Under the pieces are notes generated by a model, which saw only the letters and a program-made list of their open reading frames with translations, was not told where the DNA came from and did no database searches. 31,443 nt of DNA, from assembly GCA_010909165.1 (NCBI GenBank), contig MU008190.1, positions 307,159 to 338,601 of the forward strand. The letters run 5' to 3'. Origin of the DNA: Anthoceros angustus (taxonomy: Eukaryota; Streptophyta; Anthocerotopsida; Anthocerotales; Anthocerotaceae). Below, piece by piece: positions 11,127 through 20,064 of the stretch (within the stretch, counting starts at the first letter, position 1; each line of letters begins with the position of its first letter). Position numbers and translations under genes: made by a program.

Positions 11127-11201
11127 ATCCCTATAGTCTGCACCCACAATGTTCCCTATAATATGCCCCCACAATGATCCCTATAGTATGCACTCACCAT
11201 C
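11127..11201. repeat. 25-nt tandem repeat, three units
   Basis: Units at 11127-11151, 11152-11176 and 11177-11201 each start with (A/T)TCCCTATA and mostly read on into a CCCACAATG-type end. The third unit is the most diverged. The copies abut directly, so this is a minisatellite and not a spaced array. Confidence 0.8.
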
Positions 11202-11313
11202 TGCTAACGTAATGCTTTCCACAATTTACTACGTCATCCATTCGAGCTGTGCCTACAGCTTGGATTCGGAACTTCGGAGGGTCTATTAGATGCTCTGAAG
11301 ACAGCAGATCTGC

Positions 11314-12301
11314 CTACCGTCTGCACACCATGCCAGAGGTGCCGGAACCGGCAGGGCCGCACTGAAGCTGGGCCAAATTCGCAAGAAGCTCACCGGAAGC
11401 TGCTCCAAACCTGCCGACAGAGCAGTCGGCAGAGAAGAGGGAAGAGGCAAGGTAACCTCTGTCGCCCCTCATGGTGGGCATGAGCTGGCCGGGGAGCTTC
11501 TGCAGCATTTGGAAGCCGGGGGCGAAGGTCTGGCCCAACACGCCGTGCACGTTGCTGGAGAGCTTGGCAAACTTGAAGCTCACGTCCAAATGCGCCATGC
11601 TGTTGGTGTCGTAGTCCACTCCATAATTGTGAAGCTTGTTCTCCTCCGGCGACACAGGCACAATCTTCACCATTAACTCCACGACTCCGTCCACGCGGAC
11701 TCTGACCAGGTTGGTGGCTTCCAGGCGCTCCACGCTGACGCCGCTTGCTGGCGACTCCCACAAAGCTCCCTTTCCGGCGGGGAGCACGATCGGGGTGGAG
11801 TCCAGCGACAGCGCGAACTGGTCCTTGGATTCCTCCCAGCCCACCACCTTGTTGGCTCCGATGTAGAGCTGGTGAGCTCCGAACTGCACTCCCAGCGCCT
11901 GCACCCAGGTGAAGTCGCGGTGCATGCCGGATCTGCGCAGCCCGATGAAGTGGGCGTTGATGTGGAGGTCGGCATCGGACACGAGGCAGAAGTCTGCATC
12001 CTTGTGGCCATGGAAGTAGAATTGCTGGCCCCCCGGCGTCTTCAGCACCGGGTCCTGACACAGCGACGGGAACTCCTCGCAGGGGTCTGCAAGTCGACGC
12101 TTCATGTGGTCAGACACCCACAGGCATCTCATAGACGAGCAATTCTGCGTCACGGTGAGCCGTGAGCACTGCGATTGTTGAATTGGCAAGAAGGCTCAAG
12201 AGTCAGAGGGGTCGAGCAAGCTTACCATAGCCCGAGTCCTGGCCGTACACAGTACCCACATACAGGAACAGGATGGCCGCCACTAGCTTCAGGGAACCCA
12301 T
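11314..12301 (-). CDS. Root cap / LEA-related secreted protein (copy C)
   Basis: On the - strand the exons are 12301-12226 and 12086-11314, with a GT-AG phase-1 intron of 139 bp, giving 282 residues. Both exon lengths are identical to those of gene B (76 and 773 bp). Exon 1 is a signal peptide (MGSLKLVAAILFLYVGTVYG) plus 'QDSGYG'. Exon 2 begins 'DPCEEFPSLC', replacing the 'CYYK' of A and B. It keeps 'FYFHGHKDADFCL', 'DFTWVQALG', 'HNYGVDYDTN' and 'GVLGQTF', the Root_cap family (PF06830) signature. It differs at 'GLRRSGMHRDF', a diagnostic stretch also seen in the broken fragment at 5650-5850. It is the most diverged of the three in sequence, and the likely secreted role is the same. Confidence 0.92.
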
Positions 12302-12395
12302 GTTCAACGATTGCAGATTCCAGAGACTGGAGCAGCAGTCGAAGCTCCAAATCGATGGAAGAAAAAGATGGAATTCACGGAAGCTCGGGAGAAGG

Positions 12396-12402
12396 TATAT
12401 AA
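12396..12402 (-). promoter_or_regulatory. TATA box of root cap gene C
   Basis: On the - strand TTATATA lies in AGTCCTTATATACC, about 95 bases before the ATG at 12301. The position agrees with the boxes of A and B. Confidence 0.6.
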
Positions 12403-13054
12403 GGACTCCCGCACCGTGGCATGGGATGGGGTTTGGCAAACGGAGAGGAGAGGCGAAGATGCCACCAGGCCCGCCCGGCAGGGCTTCCGAGGCCCCGGAA
12501 GCCATGGCGCTGCCGAGCATGCCGGCCCGGCTCGGCTGGCTTTTGTCAGAAGGAACTTCCCGGGCCATACGATTAGCCTACAGGACACCAGAGGCCCGCA
12601 GGTCAAGAGGAGCAAACAGCGCTGCGAATGGCCCTTCTGTGACACGATTCTGATCCTATGCGTGCAACTGTGGATGCATCATTATTGTGGGCTATGGTGG
12701 GAAACTGCTATTGAGTATCAGCGTCCTCGAACGGGAGGGCTCCGTTCATCGGTGAATGAAAACCGGCCTCGGGGCCGGAGCTTTGTTATGGCTATCGGTT
12801 GCCCTCTTCCCGCTCCCGTGTGTGAGGCTGGAAATCTTCGAGTGCCAACGCCAAAAAGCCATATTACTCCGTCTTTTCATTACACCAGTGGACCTCAGTC
12901 CTGTATCGGGCACCTCGTACCGTAGACTGTAAAGGCCGTTGGTTAGAGTTAGACTCTTCACACACAACCCAAATGCATGTGGCTCTCGTGCTTGAAAGTT
13001 TGGAAGCCGCCCACTTGCTGCTCGTGAACACAAAAAGGATCTTGTCATGTATCT

Positions 13055-13123
13055 CTAACAGTCTGTCACTTGAGCAGTGATCAGCATAGCCGCAAGCAAG
13101 CAAACTGTTTTCGAAGCTGCCAT
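13055..13123 (-). other. Orphan signal-peptide-like mini-ORF
   Basis: On the - strand this reads MAASKTVCLLAAMLITAQ followed by VTDC and a stop, 22 residues. It has the shape of the signal-peptide exon of the nearby root cap genes (Met, short polar start, Leu/Ala core, 'AQV'). A GT follows CAA (CAA|GTGACA) and could be a donor site, but no matching exon 2 was found downstream, and the phase would be 0 rather than 1. It could be a relic first exon or chance. Confidence 0.2.
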
Positions 13124-13344
13124 CCAATCCAGAGCTGGACGTGATCGGCCTTTGCGGCTGAAGGTGTGGCATGCATTTGCATAGCCTTGCTCCGTACACC
13201 AATTCTGTGCTGAAGGCTGCACACAGTATAGACTGTCTGGATAACGTTTGGTGTAGTATGAGTTTGTCAAGTCAGTGGAAGCTTGCCTCAACAAATCTAA
13301 TTGAAAACTTGAATGAAGAGTGCAATAGTCATGCAGGCCTCTGC

Positions 13345-13390
13345 TGGAGTCGGACTCCAATGGCGCCAAAGAGAAAAGGAGTCTAACTCC
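13345..13390. repeat. Two short palindromes with the same stem
   Basis: TGGAGTC-G-GACTCCA (13345-13359) is followed by GGAGT-CTA-ACTCC (13378-13390). Both are visible directly. No role is suggested. Confidence 0.7.
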
Positions 13391-14258
13391 TATCCTGGAC
13401 AGCTAGGGTAGCCTAGGTGCCACTAATCATGCGTTCCCGTCTTTGGAGCCTTCACTCCTGGCTTGCTAGCGTGTTATAATTTGTATGAGTGATGAACAAG
13501 TAGCTGTTAGGTAGTGCAACATCTGATGAGACGTTCCGAAGTAAAGGCAACAGAACCAATAAACCGTTCTCCAGGTACAGTCCTACATCCTAGTGGATCT
13601 TGTCATAGTCTTTTGCTGCTCGTAACCTATTCCACTAGTGCTTTCAGGGCCTCTTCGTCACAAGAGAATGTACCACTTAGTTTTCACGCACCTATGTACA
13701 TCAGTCGATAAATAATGCACATATCTAGGACGCTATCATGTACAACCGGCGACTGCAATTTTTCTGGTCTGAGAAAATAGAAGGCTTGGGTAGTCTAGAT
13801 ACCCAAACCCGCAGAAAGCAGTCTAGCACGGAGGCTGGGAAAGAAGCTGTCAGTGCAATCACTAGGTATGCTACCCGTGACAATTATTCCAGCCTCTTGT
13901 ATGGTATTCCAGCAGCACACAATTCCAGTCTTGATCTGATTACGCTGAGCTATTGTATGTCCAGTTCCTCGTTCAATGTTCCTTCAAGCTTTAGGAGGCT
14001 GACAATTAGCAGTAGATTTGACTACTGAGGTCGGATTAGGTTGCTGACAAGAGAGCCAATGCTATCACTCACAGCAAAAGTAGAAATCGGAGCAGGATCT
14101 GGCTGCAAACCACACACATTGCACCACAGACTAGCTGAAGGCAGGATGCAAATCAAACAAAGCTATGGATTGCTGATTAGGGATACATACATGTTGAAAT
14201 TCAAACATTTAGCTCAAAGAATTGTTCGTTTACTGGTTAGCAAACAAAGGCAGGTGTG

Positions 14259-15350
14259 TTAGCGTACATGACCTATGGACAAATGGGTTACCTGCTTGCT
14301 GCTCCTAGTTCGTGTACTTCCTGTCAACCATGCTACCCACATGAGCTGCATTCCAAGGACCAACACCCACCATGATACAAATCCTTTGGCAACCTGGATC
14401 AACCATGGTGGTGCATTCAGAGACGAGCCCAACTGTGCTCCCCGGGATAGCTGAAAGATTCGATACCCTTGATACACCAGAGGCACAACAGGCCACACTG
14501 GTGATTGCCATCTCCAGACCAGATTTTCCACACACATTTGAACCAGGAGCAGCAAGGTGTAAGGACCTATCACTGCAGCCCAGGGCAGAAAGCTTGCCTC
14601 TGGAACGAGCAATCCATGCCAAGAAGCTGTGAACGCAACAACAGGTCCGAGAAGCCCCACCAAACTGACAAGGATGCTCCATACTTTGTATCCCCTTGGA
14701 GTGTTCGAATGAAGAGTGACCACACCTGAGGGACCTTCATTTCTACTACTTCTGGCACAAGCATCTGCTGCAAGGAGAAAGACTGTAGATCCCATGTAGA
14801 AAGTGCAGTCAAGACCTGCCAAAGCCAGTATGCCTGCGATTGTGGAACCTGAGAACAAAGCAGGTGTAGGCAGCCACAACGCGGGGACTGCACCACTGGC
14901 AAGCAAAGCCAAGGGGCCAACCAACCAAAGAGGCCACTTGGGCCCTTCCGAGCGCCGTGGAATTTTGCTCATGACTGGTTCTCTTGGGCTCTTACTACTT
15001 TCCTCCACTTTATAAATTACCCCATTGTTTCCGCTTGCCATAGACAGCTCTTGGATATCATCGTCATCATCCTCCACCTCGTCACTACCATCCTTCACAT
15101 TCCTTGACCAAGCCCTGGTCACTTGTCGTCTCCGGAATCCCCTACGGACATCAGATCTTGTTGCACCTTCATGGATTGTTTTGGGAGATTCCCTGCTCTC
15201 AAAGACTGAAAGTGCTGGTGGAGTAAAACCACAATTGCTTCTTCTCAAACCAGACACGAATCGCTTGGTGGAAAGATGTGTTCGAAATGTCGTAAATTCA
15301 GTCCTCTTGTACCAAACGAGTTGCACGGAGCACAATTTCGTGACGGCCAT
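14259..15350 (-). CDS. Plastid-type plant membrane protein of unknown function
   Basis: A single open frame of 363 residues. The first ~45 residues are rich in Ser, Thr, Arg and Lys and poor in acidic residues (start MAVTKLCSVQLVWYKRTEF), which suits a chloroplast transit peptide. An acidic, basic-flanked linker follows ('DGSDEVEDDDDDIQ'). After 'GPKWPLWLVGP' come about five or six membrane spans, including 'LALLASGAVPALWL', 'GSTVFLLAADACA', 'LVSLVGLLGPVVAF', 'YTLLLLVQMCVENLVW' and 'FVSWWVLVLGMQLMWVAW'. The layout and the 'GLDCTFYMG' and 'WRWQSPVWPVVPLVY' motifs resemble a plant-specific chloroplast membrane family that I recall as including Arabidopsis At1g48460 (not searched). A donor-like GT at 14291-14290 after 'SSKQ' means the last 10 residues may be intron read-through into a missing exon. 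Confidence 0.75.
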   Translation of the reverse strand: MAVTKLCSVQLVWYKRTEFTTFRTHLSTKRFVSGLRRSNCGFTPPALSVFESRESPKTIHEGATRSDVRRGFRRRQVTRAWSRNVKDGSDEVEDDDDDIQELSMASGNNGVIYKVEESSKSPREPVMSKIPRRSEGPKWPLWLVGPLALLASGAVPALWLPTPALFSGSTIAGILALAGLDCTFYMGSTVFLLAADACARSSRNEGPSGVVTLHSNTPRGYKVWSILVSLVGLLGPVVAFTASWHGLLVPEASFLPWAAVIGPYTLLLLVQMCVENLVWRWQSPVWPVVPLVYQGYRIFQLSRGAQLGSSLNAPPWLIQVAKGFVSWWVLVLGMQLMWVAWLTGSTRTRSSKQVTHLSIGHVR

Positions 15351-15372
15351 TGAACGCTCACATCAAGAATGA

Positions 15373-15451
15373 TTCAAGCAATGGTTGACCTGAGATAATA
15401 AAAAACACCAGCAGAATGGTTCAAGGAATGGTTGAGCTGAGATAATAAAAA
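15373..15451. repeat. 47-bp-period direct repeat upstream of the membrane protein gene
   Basis: A 32-base unit starting TTCAAGCAATGGTTGACC (15373-15404) recurs as TTCAAGGAATGGTTGAGC at 15420-15451 with two mismatches. Both copies end in GATAATAAAAA. The pair sits just upstream of the ATG at 15350, in the presumed promoter or 5' leader. Confidence 0.8.
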
Positions 15452-16627
15452 CAATACTAGCACCCTCACGACGACATAGAACAACTGGTAACTTTGCTAG
15501 CAAGCAAGGACTGCCATCTCTACAGTAGTTGACACCACAGCGAGGTCCTCCCTCCTGAATTCCACAAATTTCAGCACCTTCCTCCTCCTCTCTGTCACTG
15601 TCTCTTACCCCTTCCGTCAGAAAGCATCACACCAAGCCCTGCCTTCTGGATCTGCAGCTTTAAAACCACCCGACCTAAACCGCACAACAACCGTCTCTGA
15701 ATCTTGAGCTACATCGACTGCACAAAACGCGAGACATGGAGGAGCTAGTACTGGCTCCGCAGAATCGCAGAGAAAAGGCTTCCCATTCGAAGTTGCACAG
15801 GCTGGAAGCTGCCTAGAGGCACATATGCATATTCCAGTGGTACAGGATGAGCCCGAAATCAAAACCTGAGAAGGCGTCCTAACAAAACGTGGGAGCAGTG
15901 GAGGACGACCACACACACTCGCATAGCTCAGCAAGAGAAAGATTTGCAACTGAAGATTCAAAATTTCGCAAGCTACTGCGGAAGTCGTGACTGTCACCGT
16001 AAGAGAATTCTGACCTTCACTTTGAACGTGAACTACATTTCCGGAGGAGTCTTCCAGCTCAACCCCGCGACGGCACACTGCGGATCATACAGCCAGATCC
16101 ATCATGCTCACAGCTTCCACATGACTAGCTTCCGGGAAGGCACGCAGAAAAGTCGGTCGCAACAAAGGAGTAGGACGAGGCTACGCCAAGAAGGCCCGGC
16201 GGGGACATGCTTGGTTGGTATCTTGCTAAGCAATCTACGACGACCGGTCGCCCGCGGTTGATTCGCATGCCCCATGAACTTGAAATCGGTAGATCCTGGT
16301 CCGCACGTCCGTAGGTCCGGACCGGTGCTTCGCTGGTGGCATCCACTTGGTAGAAATATGCAGGTAACTCCGGAAAAGAAAAGAATTGCAAGCTATCGCT
16401 ATGACGCGACATGGCCGACCAACTTGCGCACGATGCCGCTCGGCTGTCATTGTCCTCTAACACAGCATAAATAAATTATATACTAGGAGGGTAATATGTC
16501 TTTATTTATGATAGAAAGAGATGAGACAATTTATCTGCTTTACAATATATTGGGAAACAAATAAAGATCATGACCAAGTTAACCCTAGATAGATTTATGG
16601 CACCTATTTTCTAGAAAATTCAGGTTG
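15452..16627. other. Unassigned region with weak - strand ORFs
   Basis: Two - strand frames, 16463-16125 (112 codons) and 16078-15617 (153 codons), are open but unrecognised. The second is the better candidate and is listed separately. From about 16460 the DNA becomes AT-rich (for example ATAAATAAATTATATACTA), probably the outer edge of the retroelement insertion. The true LTR start may lie in 16480-16627 but has no second copy here to fix it. Confidence 0.35.
15617..16078 (-). CDS. Hypothetical protein, unrecognised
   Basis: 153 codons. The middle has a hydrophobic stretch ('NLQLQIFLLLSYAS'). The ends read as plausible soluble protein ('GVELEDSSGNVVHVQSEG' and 'DSETVVVRFRSGGF'). Cysteines are frequent. 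No family is recognised. It could be one exon of a gene starting further right, at about 16463 or beyond. The upstream flank of the membrane protein gene is close by, so the two could be unrelated neighbours on the same strand. Coding status is doubtful. Confidence 0.22.
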   Translation of the reverse strand: MCRRGVELEDSSGNVVHVQSEGQNSLTVTVTTSAVACEILNLQLQIFLLLSYASVCGRPPLLPRFVRTPSQVLISGSSCTTGICICASRQLPACATSNGKPFLCDSAEPVLAPPCLAFCAVDVAQDSETVVVRFRSGGFKAADPEGRAWCDAF

Positions 16628-17186
16628 AGTAACAAGCCTTGCATGAGAAGCATGCAGCCCTGGATCTAGTTAGTAAGTTGTAAATAGTGGTGGTAAGACT
16701 TAGCTTAGGGCTTAAGGAAGAAAGTCTGCTTTAAGCAATTACTTTGGAAATGATGTAAGCCTCCCTATAAAAGGAGATGAGGCTAGCCCTAGAGAAGCAT
16801 CTTGTGATTCTAGTATGGGGAGCTACACTCTTGAGGATAGGACTTTGGTGCCTAGAGGCCTTGGGAGCCTAGAGTGTGAGCATGTCTAGAAGGATCCTAG
16901 CACATGGGAGCTACACTCTTGTGAGGATAGGACTTTGGTGCCTAGAGGCCTTGGGAGCCTAGACTTTGAGCGTGCTAGAGGAGAGCTGTTGAGGAGGAGA
17001 TCGAGGGGAGAGAGCTAAGCTCCTAGCTTAGACAAAGATGGGGAGCTCTCTCTGATCTCACATGTATTCTTGTTGACTCTTGTTGGAATAAGAAGCGGCG
17101 ACGGCGATCGCGAGTCGCCCTGGAAGGACGGCGGGCTACTTGGAGGCCTAGTCTTTGGTGTCAGTGATGTTTTTGTCTAATCGCGC
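16628..17186 (+). repeat. LTR copy 1 (+)
   Basis: This is near-identical to the reverse complement of 17535-18083, starting around AGTAACAAGCCTTGCATG and running to GATGTTTTTGTC, where the copies diverge. It contains an internal ~88-bp tandem duplication (units start GGGAGCTACACTCTTG near 16818 and 16906). The outer LTR boundary is not fixed, since the partner copy ends at the same homology edge. Confidence 0.85.
16766..16772 (+). promoter_or_regulatory. LTR TATA box
   Basis: TATAAAA in CTCCCTATAAAAGGAGATG marks the likely U3/R promoter of the element. The mirrored copy is TTTTATA at 17941-17947 on the opposite strand. Confidence 0.6.
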
Positions 17187-17448
17187 GGATCGCCTCATTG
17201 AAGGGGTGTACTTGTGTACACCCCCTAGAGCTTCCATGTGTACACTCTAGAGCTTTCATTCTCCTCAAAAGATTTTGAAGCTCCTCTTGTGGCATGGTGA
17301 CGGTCTTCGGCCCAGAGGTATCTGCCTCTGCCATTCCAAAAATTAGTGGCTCCATCTGAGGCTCATCCACTGCGGTCTCCACCATAGGAGCCTTCTCTTT
17401 CTTCCGTCCTATTCTCTCTACTCTGCCTGGCTCTTCAGGATCGGCCAT
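17161..17448 (-). pseudogene. gag 5' fragment, - oriented copy
   Basis: The frame starts MADPEEPGRVERIGRKKEKA. It matches the + copy at 18379 almost exactly up to 'PKTVTMP' and then continues 'QEELQNLLRRMK'. It stops at the boundary with LTR copy 1, so only about 80 gag residues remain. A 22-24-nt tandem duplication lies inside (17213-17258). It is a truncated retroelement gene. Confidence 0.8.
17213..17258. repeat. Short tandem duplication inside gag fragment
   Basis: TGTGTACACCCCCTAGAGCT plus four bases (17213-17236) is followed at once by a 22-base variant (17237-17258) starting TGTGTACACTCTAGAGCT. Slippage is the likely cause. Confidence 0.75.
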
Positions 17449-17488
17449 CTCCAGCTAGCACCCTAGCTAAAAGATGCTTCAACCTTGA

Positions 17489-17500
17489 GCTCTGATACCA
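17489..17500 (-). other. Primer binding site, tRNA-iMet type
   Basis: The - strand reads TGGTATCAGAGC, the standard plant retroelement site complementary to the 3' end of initiator methionine tRNA. It sits between the LTR (17535 upwards) and the gag ATG (17448), as expected for a leftward-reading element. Confidence 0.85.
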
Positions 17501-17534
17501 CAAGTAACACCCCGGTGAGGTGGGCCACGATTAG

Positions 17535-18083
17535 CGACAAAAACATCACGAGACACCAAAGACTAGGCCTCCAGTAGCCCGTCCTTCCACGGACGACTCA
17601 CGACGCCCTGCCACCGCTTTTATTCCAAAGAAGTCAACAAGAATACATGTGAGATCAGAGAGAGCTCCCCATCTTTGCCTACGTTAGGAGCTTTAGCTCT
17701 CTCCCCTCGATCTCCTCCTCAACAGCTCTCCTCTAGCACGTTCACACTCTAGGCTCCCAAGGCCTCTAGGCACCAAAGTCCTATCCTCACAAGAGTGTAG
17801 CTCCCAAGTGCTAGGATCCTTATAGACATGCTCACACTCTAGGCTCCCATGGCCTCTAGGCACCAAAGTCCTATCCTCAAGAGTGTAGCTCCCCATACTA
17901 GGATCACAAGATGCTTCTCTAGGGTTAGCCTCATCTCCTTTTATAGGGAGGCTTACATCATTTCCAAAGTAACTGCTTAAAGCAGACTTTCTTCCTTAAG
18001 CCCTAAGCTAAGTCTTACCACCACTATTTACAACTTACTAACTAGATCCAGGACTGCATGCTTTTCATGCAAGGCTTCTTACT
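17535..18083 (-). repeat. LTR copy 2 (-)
   Basis: Reverse complement of LTR copy 1, with the same internal tandem duplication and the TATA box in mirror position. The LTR sequence beyond GATGTTTTTGTC continues to about 17505, ending next to the primer site. The two arms are separated by about 350 bp, so they form a large inverted repeat. The 93 bp to the right (18084-18176) are unassigned. Confidence 0.85.
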
Positions 18084-18176
18084 TTCTCCCCCACTGGAAA
18101 AAGAATCACTGTCCTCAGTGATAGCCAACGTCTTGCCATCTAGCTTGTCTTGCATTCAACTTCAGCTGGTTATCTT

Positions 18177-18336
18177 TTGAGGAGGAGATCGAGGGGAGAG
18201 AGCTAAGCTCCTAGCTTGACGTGCTGACTGCGAGTCGTCCCGTGGAAGGACGGCGGGCTACTTGGAGGCCTAGTGCTGGTGTCTAGTGATGTTTTTGTCG
18301 CTAATCTGTTGACCCCACCTTGGTGTTACTTGTATC
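18177..18336 (+). repeat. LTR copy 3, 3' part (+) with degenerate primer site
   Basis: This starts at TGAGGAGGAGATCGAGGGGA and follows copy 1 to GATGTTTTTGTCGCTAATC. About 90 bp missing relative to copy 1 are replaced by CTTGACGTGCTGACTGC. The primer site after it is damaged (TTGTATCGTGAGCTC in place of TTGTGGTATCAGAGCTC). Confidence 0.75.
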
Positions 18337-18378
18337 GTGAGCTCAAGGTTGAAGCATCTTTTAGCTAGGGTGCTGGAG

Positions 18379-19178
18379 ATGGCCGATCCTGAAGAGCCAG
18401 GCAGAGTAGAGAGAATACGGCGGAAGAAAGAGAAGGCTCCTATGGTGGAGACCGCAGTGGATGAGCCTCAGATGGAGCCACTAATTTTTGGAATGGCAGA
18501 GGCAGATACCTCTGGGCCGAAGACCGTCACCATGCCAAGAGGAGCTTCAAAATCTTTTGAGGAGAATGAAAGCTCTAGAGCAACAAGTACAAGGAAAAGA
18601 AAGCTCGATGAAACATAGGATGATGAGCAGGACCAATTGGAGCTGGCCAGAAAAGAGTAAGTAAGCAAGGACCCAAGAAGTTGAGGCTAAGCATTCGATA
18701 GATATATATAAGGGTGAACGAGATGTGGAGAAAATTAATTAAGTGGTTTTCTCATTGGAAGGATACTTTACATGAGAGGATTCAAGTAGGAAGAGTATCT
18801 AGATCACATCGTTAACTTCTTAGAAGCACGCTCTTACTTGGTGGAGAACTTATGTTTAGAGTATTGAGCAGGGGTAATAGAGTGGAAACTATTTCCACAG
18901 GCGAATTCAAAGATGCCTTTGCAACTTCAATTCAAAACCAACTAATGCATCTATCTTTGGCAAGAAGGATACTAGAGAATGTGAAGCACACAGGAATGTT
19001 GCGGCAGTATGTGAGTGAATTTAGCACAGCTGTGTTACAATGCCCTGATATGCGGGAGGTGGATAAGCTCCACAGGTTTTACAGTGGACTCAAGAGGTGG
19101 GCTCTGGATAGAATTTATATGACAAAACCTCAAACTCTGCAAGATGGAGATGGAGATGCCAAGCGGATTGACCCGTAG
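18379..19178 (+). pseudogene. gag (Retrotrans_gag), frameshifted
   Basis: The gag start (MADPEEPGRVERIRRKKEKA) runs open to 18618, but its reading changes after 'KTVTMP' relative to the - copy, which points to a frame change. Stops follow. A second open part, 18852-19178, shows the Retrotrans_gag (PF03732) pattern: 'GEFKDAFATSIQNQ', 'LRQYVSEFSTAVLQCPDM', 'LHRFYSGLK'. The protein would form the particle shell in an active element. Here it is broken and then joins integrase directly. Confidence 0.75.
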
Positions 19179-19185
19179 CCAACAA

Positions 19186-20064
19186 CAGGTCTTTGTGCAC
19201 TACGCTCGCCCTTTTGGGATGTATAACGGATGCGTCTTCAAGTTGGGGCCGGACGGAGTTGAACGGAGATACCTCCAGCAGGCGGAAACGGAGGTAGTAA
19301 TAAAAGGGATGCATGAGAGACTAGGTGGTGGACATTATGCGGCGCAGGTCACCACCAAAAAGATCTTGGAGGCCGGGTACTGGTGGCCCACCATGTATGG
19401 GGAAACGCACCAGTTTGTGAAGCGATGTGATGCTTGTCAGCGGATCGGGAAGCCTACCCCAACGACTCAATGGCCGCTGGTGCCCATATTGGCACTAGCG
19501 CCTTTCGAAAAATGGGGTATCGACTTCGTCGGACCTATACAGCCTACGACGAAGCACACACAGAAGAGATACATCTTGGTGGCAACGGACTACTGCACCA
19601 GGTGGGTGGAAGCGGTGGCAACAAGGACGGACTCTGCAAGCACGGTGGCAAAGTTCCTCTACGAAAACATCATAACACGATATGGATGTCGGTGCGATAG
19701 GGGACTCATTTCCTCAATGATGATAGCATAGCAGCGGACTATTTGGTGTAACTCATCGCAAGCACATACCGCCGAAGGCCAATGGGTTAAGGAGGAAGAC
19801 CAGCGGACTTATCTCTGGCAGCATCTAAATAAGCTCACGGTTAATTATGCGCACGACTGGGACACCAAGCTACCATCAGCGCTATGGGCCTTCAGGACGG
19901 CGGAGAAAGTAACCACCCACCGAACTCCGTATTACCTAACCTATGGGCATTCTCCAGTTATGCCGGTCGAATTTGAGGTACCCACGTTCCGAGTAATGAT
20001 GGAGGGGCGGCTAACCGAGGAGGAGAGCCAATTGGAACGGCTGCTAGGGTTTGTACAGCATACG
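19186..20064 (+). pseudogene. Ty3/Gypsy integrase, frameshifted
   Basis: The first open part (to 19731) carries the H2C2 zinc region ('HERLGGGH' ... 'CDACQRIGKP'), then the start of the integrase core with its first acidic residue ('WGIDFVGPI') and 'ATDYCTRWVEA'. Frame is lost close to the second acidic residue (around 19700), and stops follow. A later frame resumes with 'LPSALWAFRTAEK' and 'TPYYLTYGHSPVMPVEFEVP', typical of the core's C-terminal side. Integrase would insert the DNA copy, but this one cannot be functional. Protease, reverse transcriptase and RNase H should lie between gag and integrase and are absent. Confidence 0.85.

Larger units (their letters stand above)
10375..11313. 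other. Intergenic between root cap genes B and C
   Basis: This contains the upstream promoter of B and the 3' flank of C. No ORF with recognisable features. It includes a 9-bp perfect hairpin (10596-10622) and a 25-nt tandem repeat (11127-11201). Confidence 0.4.
12403..14258. other. Intergenic; no firm gene
   Basis: The left part is a GC-rich upstream region of gene C. The rest has only short frames without recognised motifs. The exceptions are a short signal-peptide-like ORF (13055-13123) and two small palindromes sharing a GGAGT/ACTCC stem (13345-13359 and 13378-13390). The right end is the 3' flank of the membrane protein gene. Confidence 0.4.

Noticed and set aside
11127-11201. Possible CRISPR-like array
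   Set aside because: The units abut without spacers, there are only three, and they lie in plant DNA. It is a minisatellite.
17693-17896. 67-codon frame repeating 'EDRTLVPRG'
   Set aside because: It is the internal tandem duplication of the LTR read as protein, not a gene.
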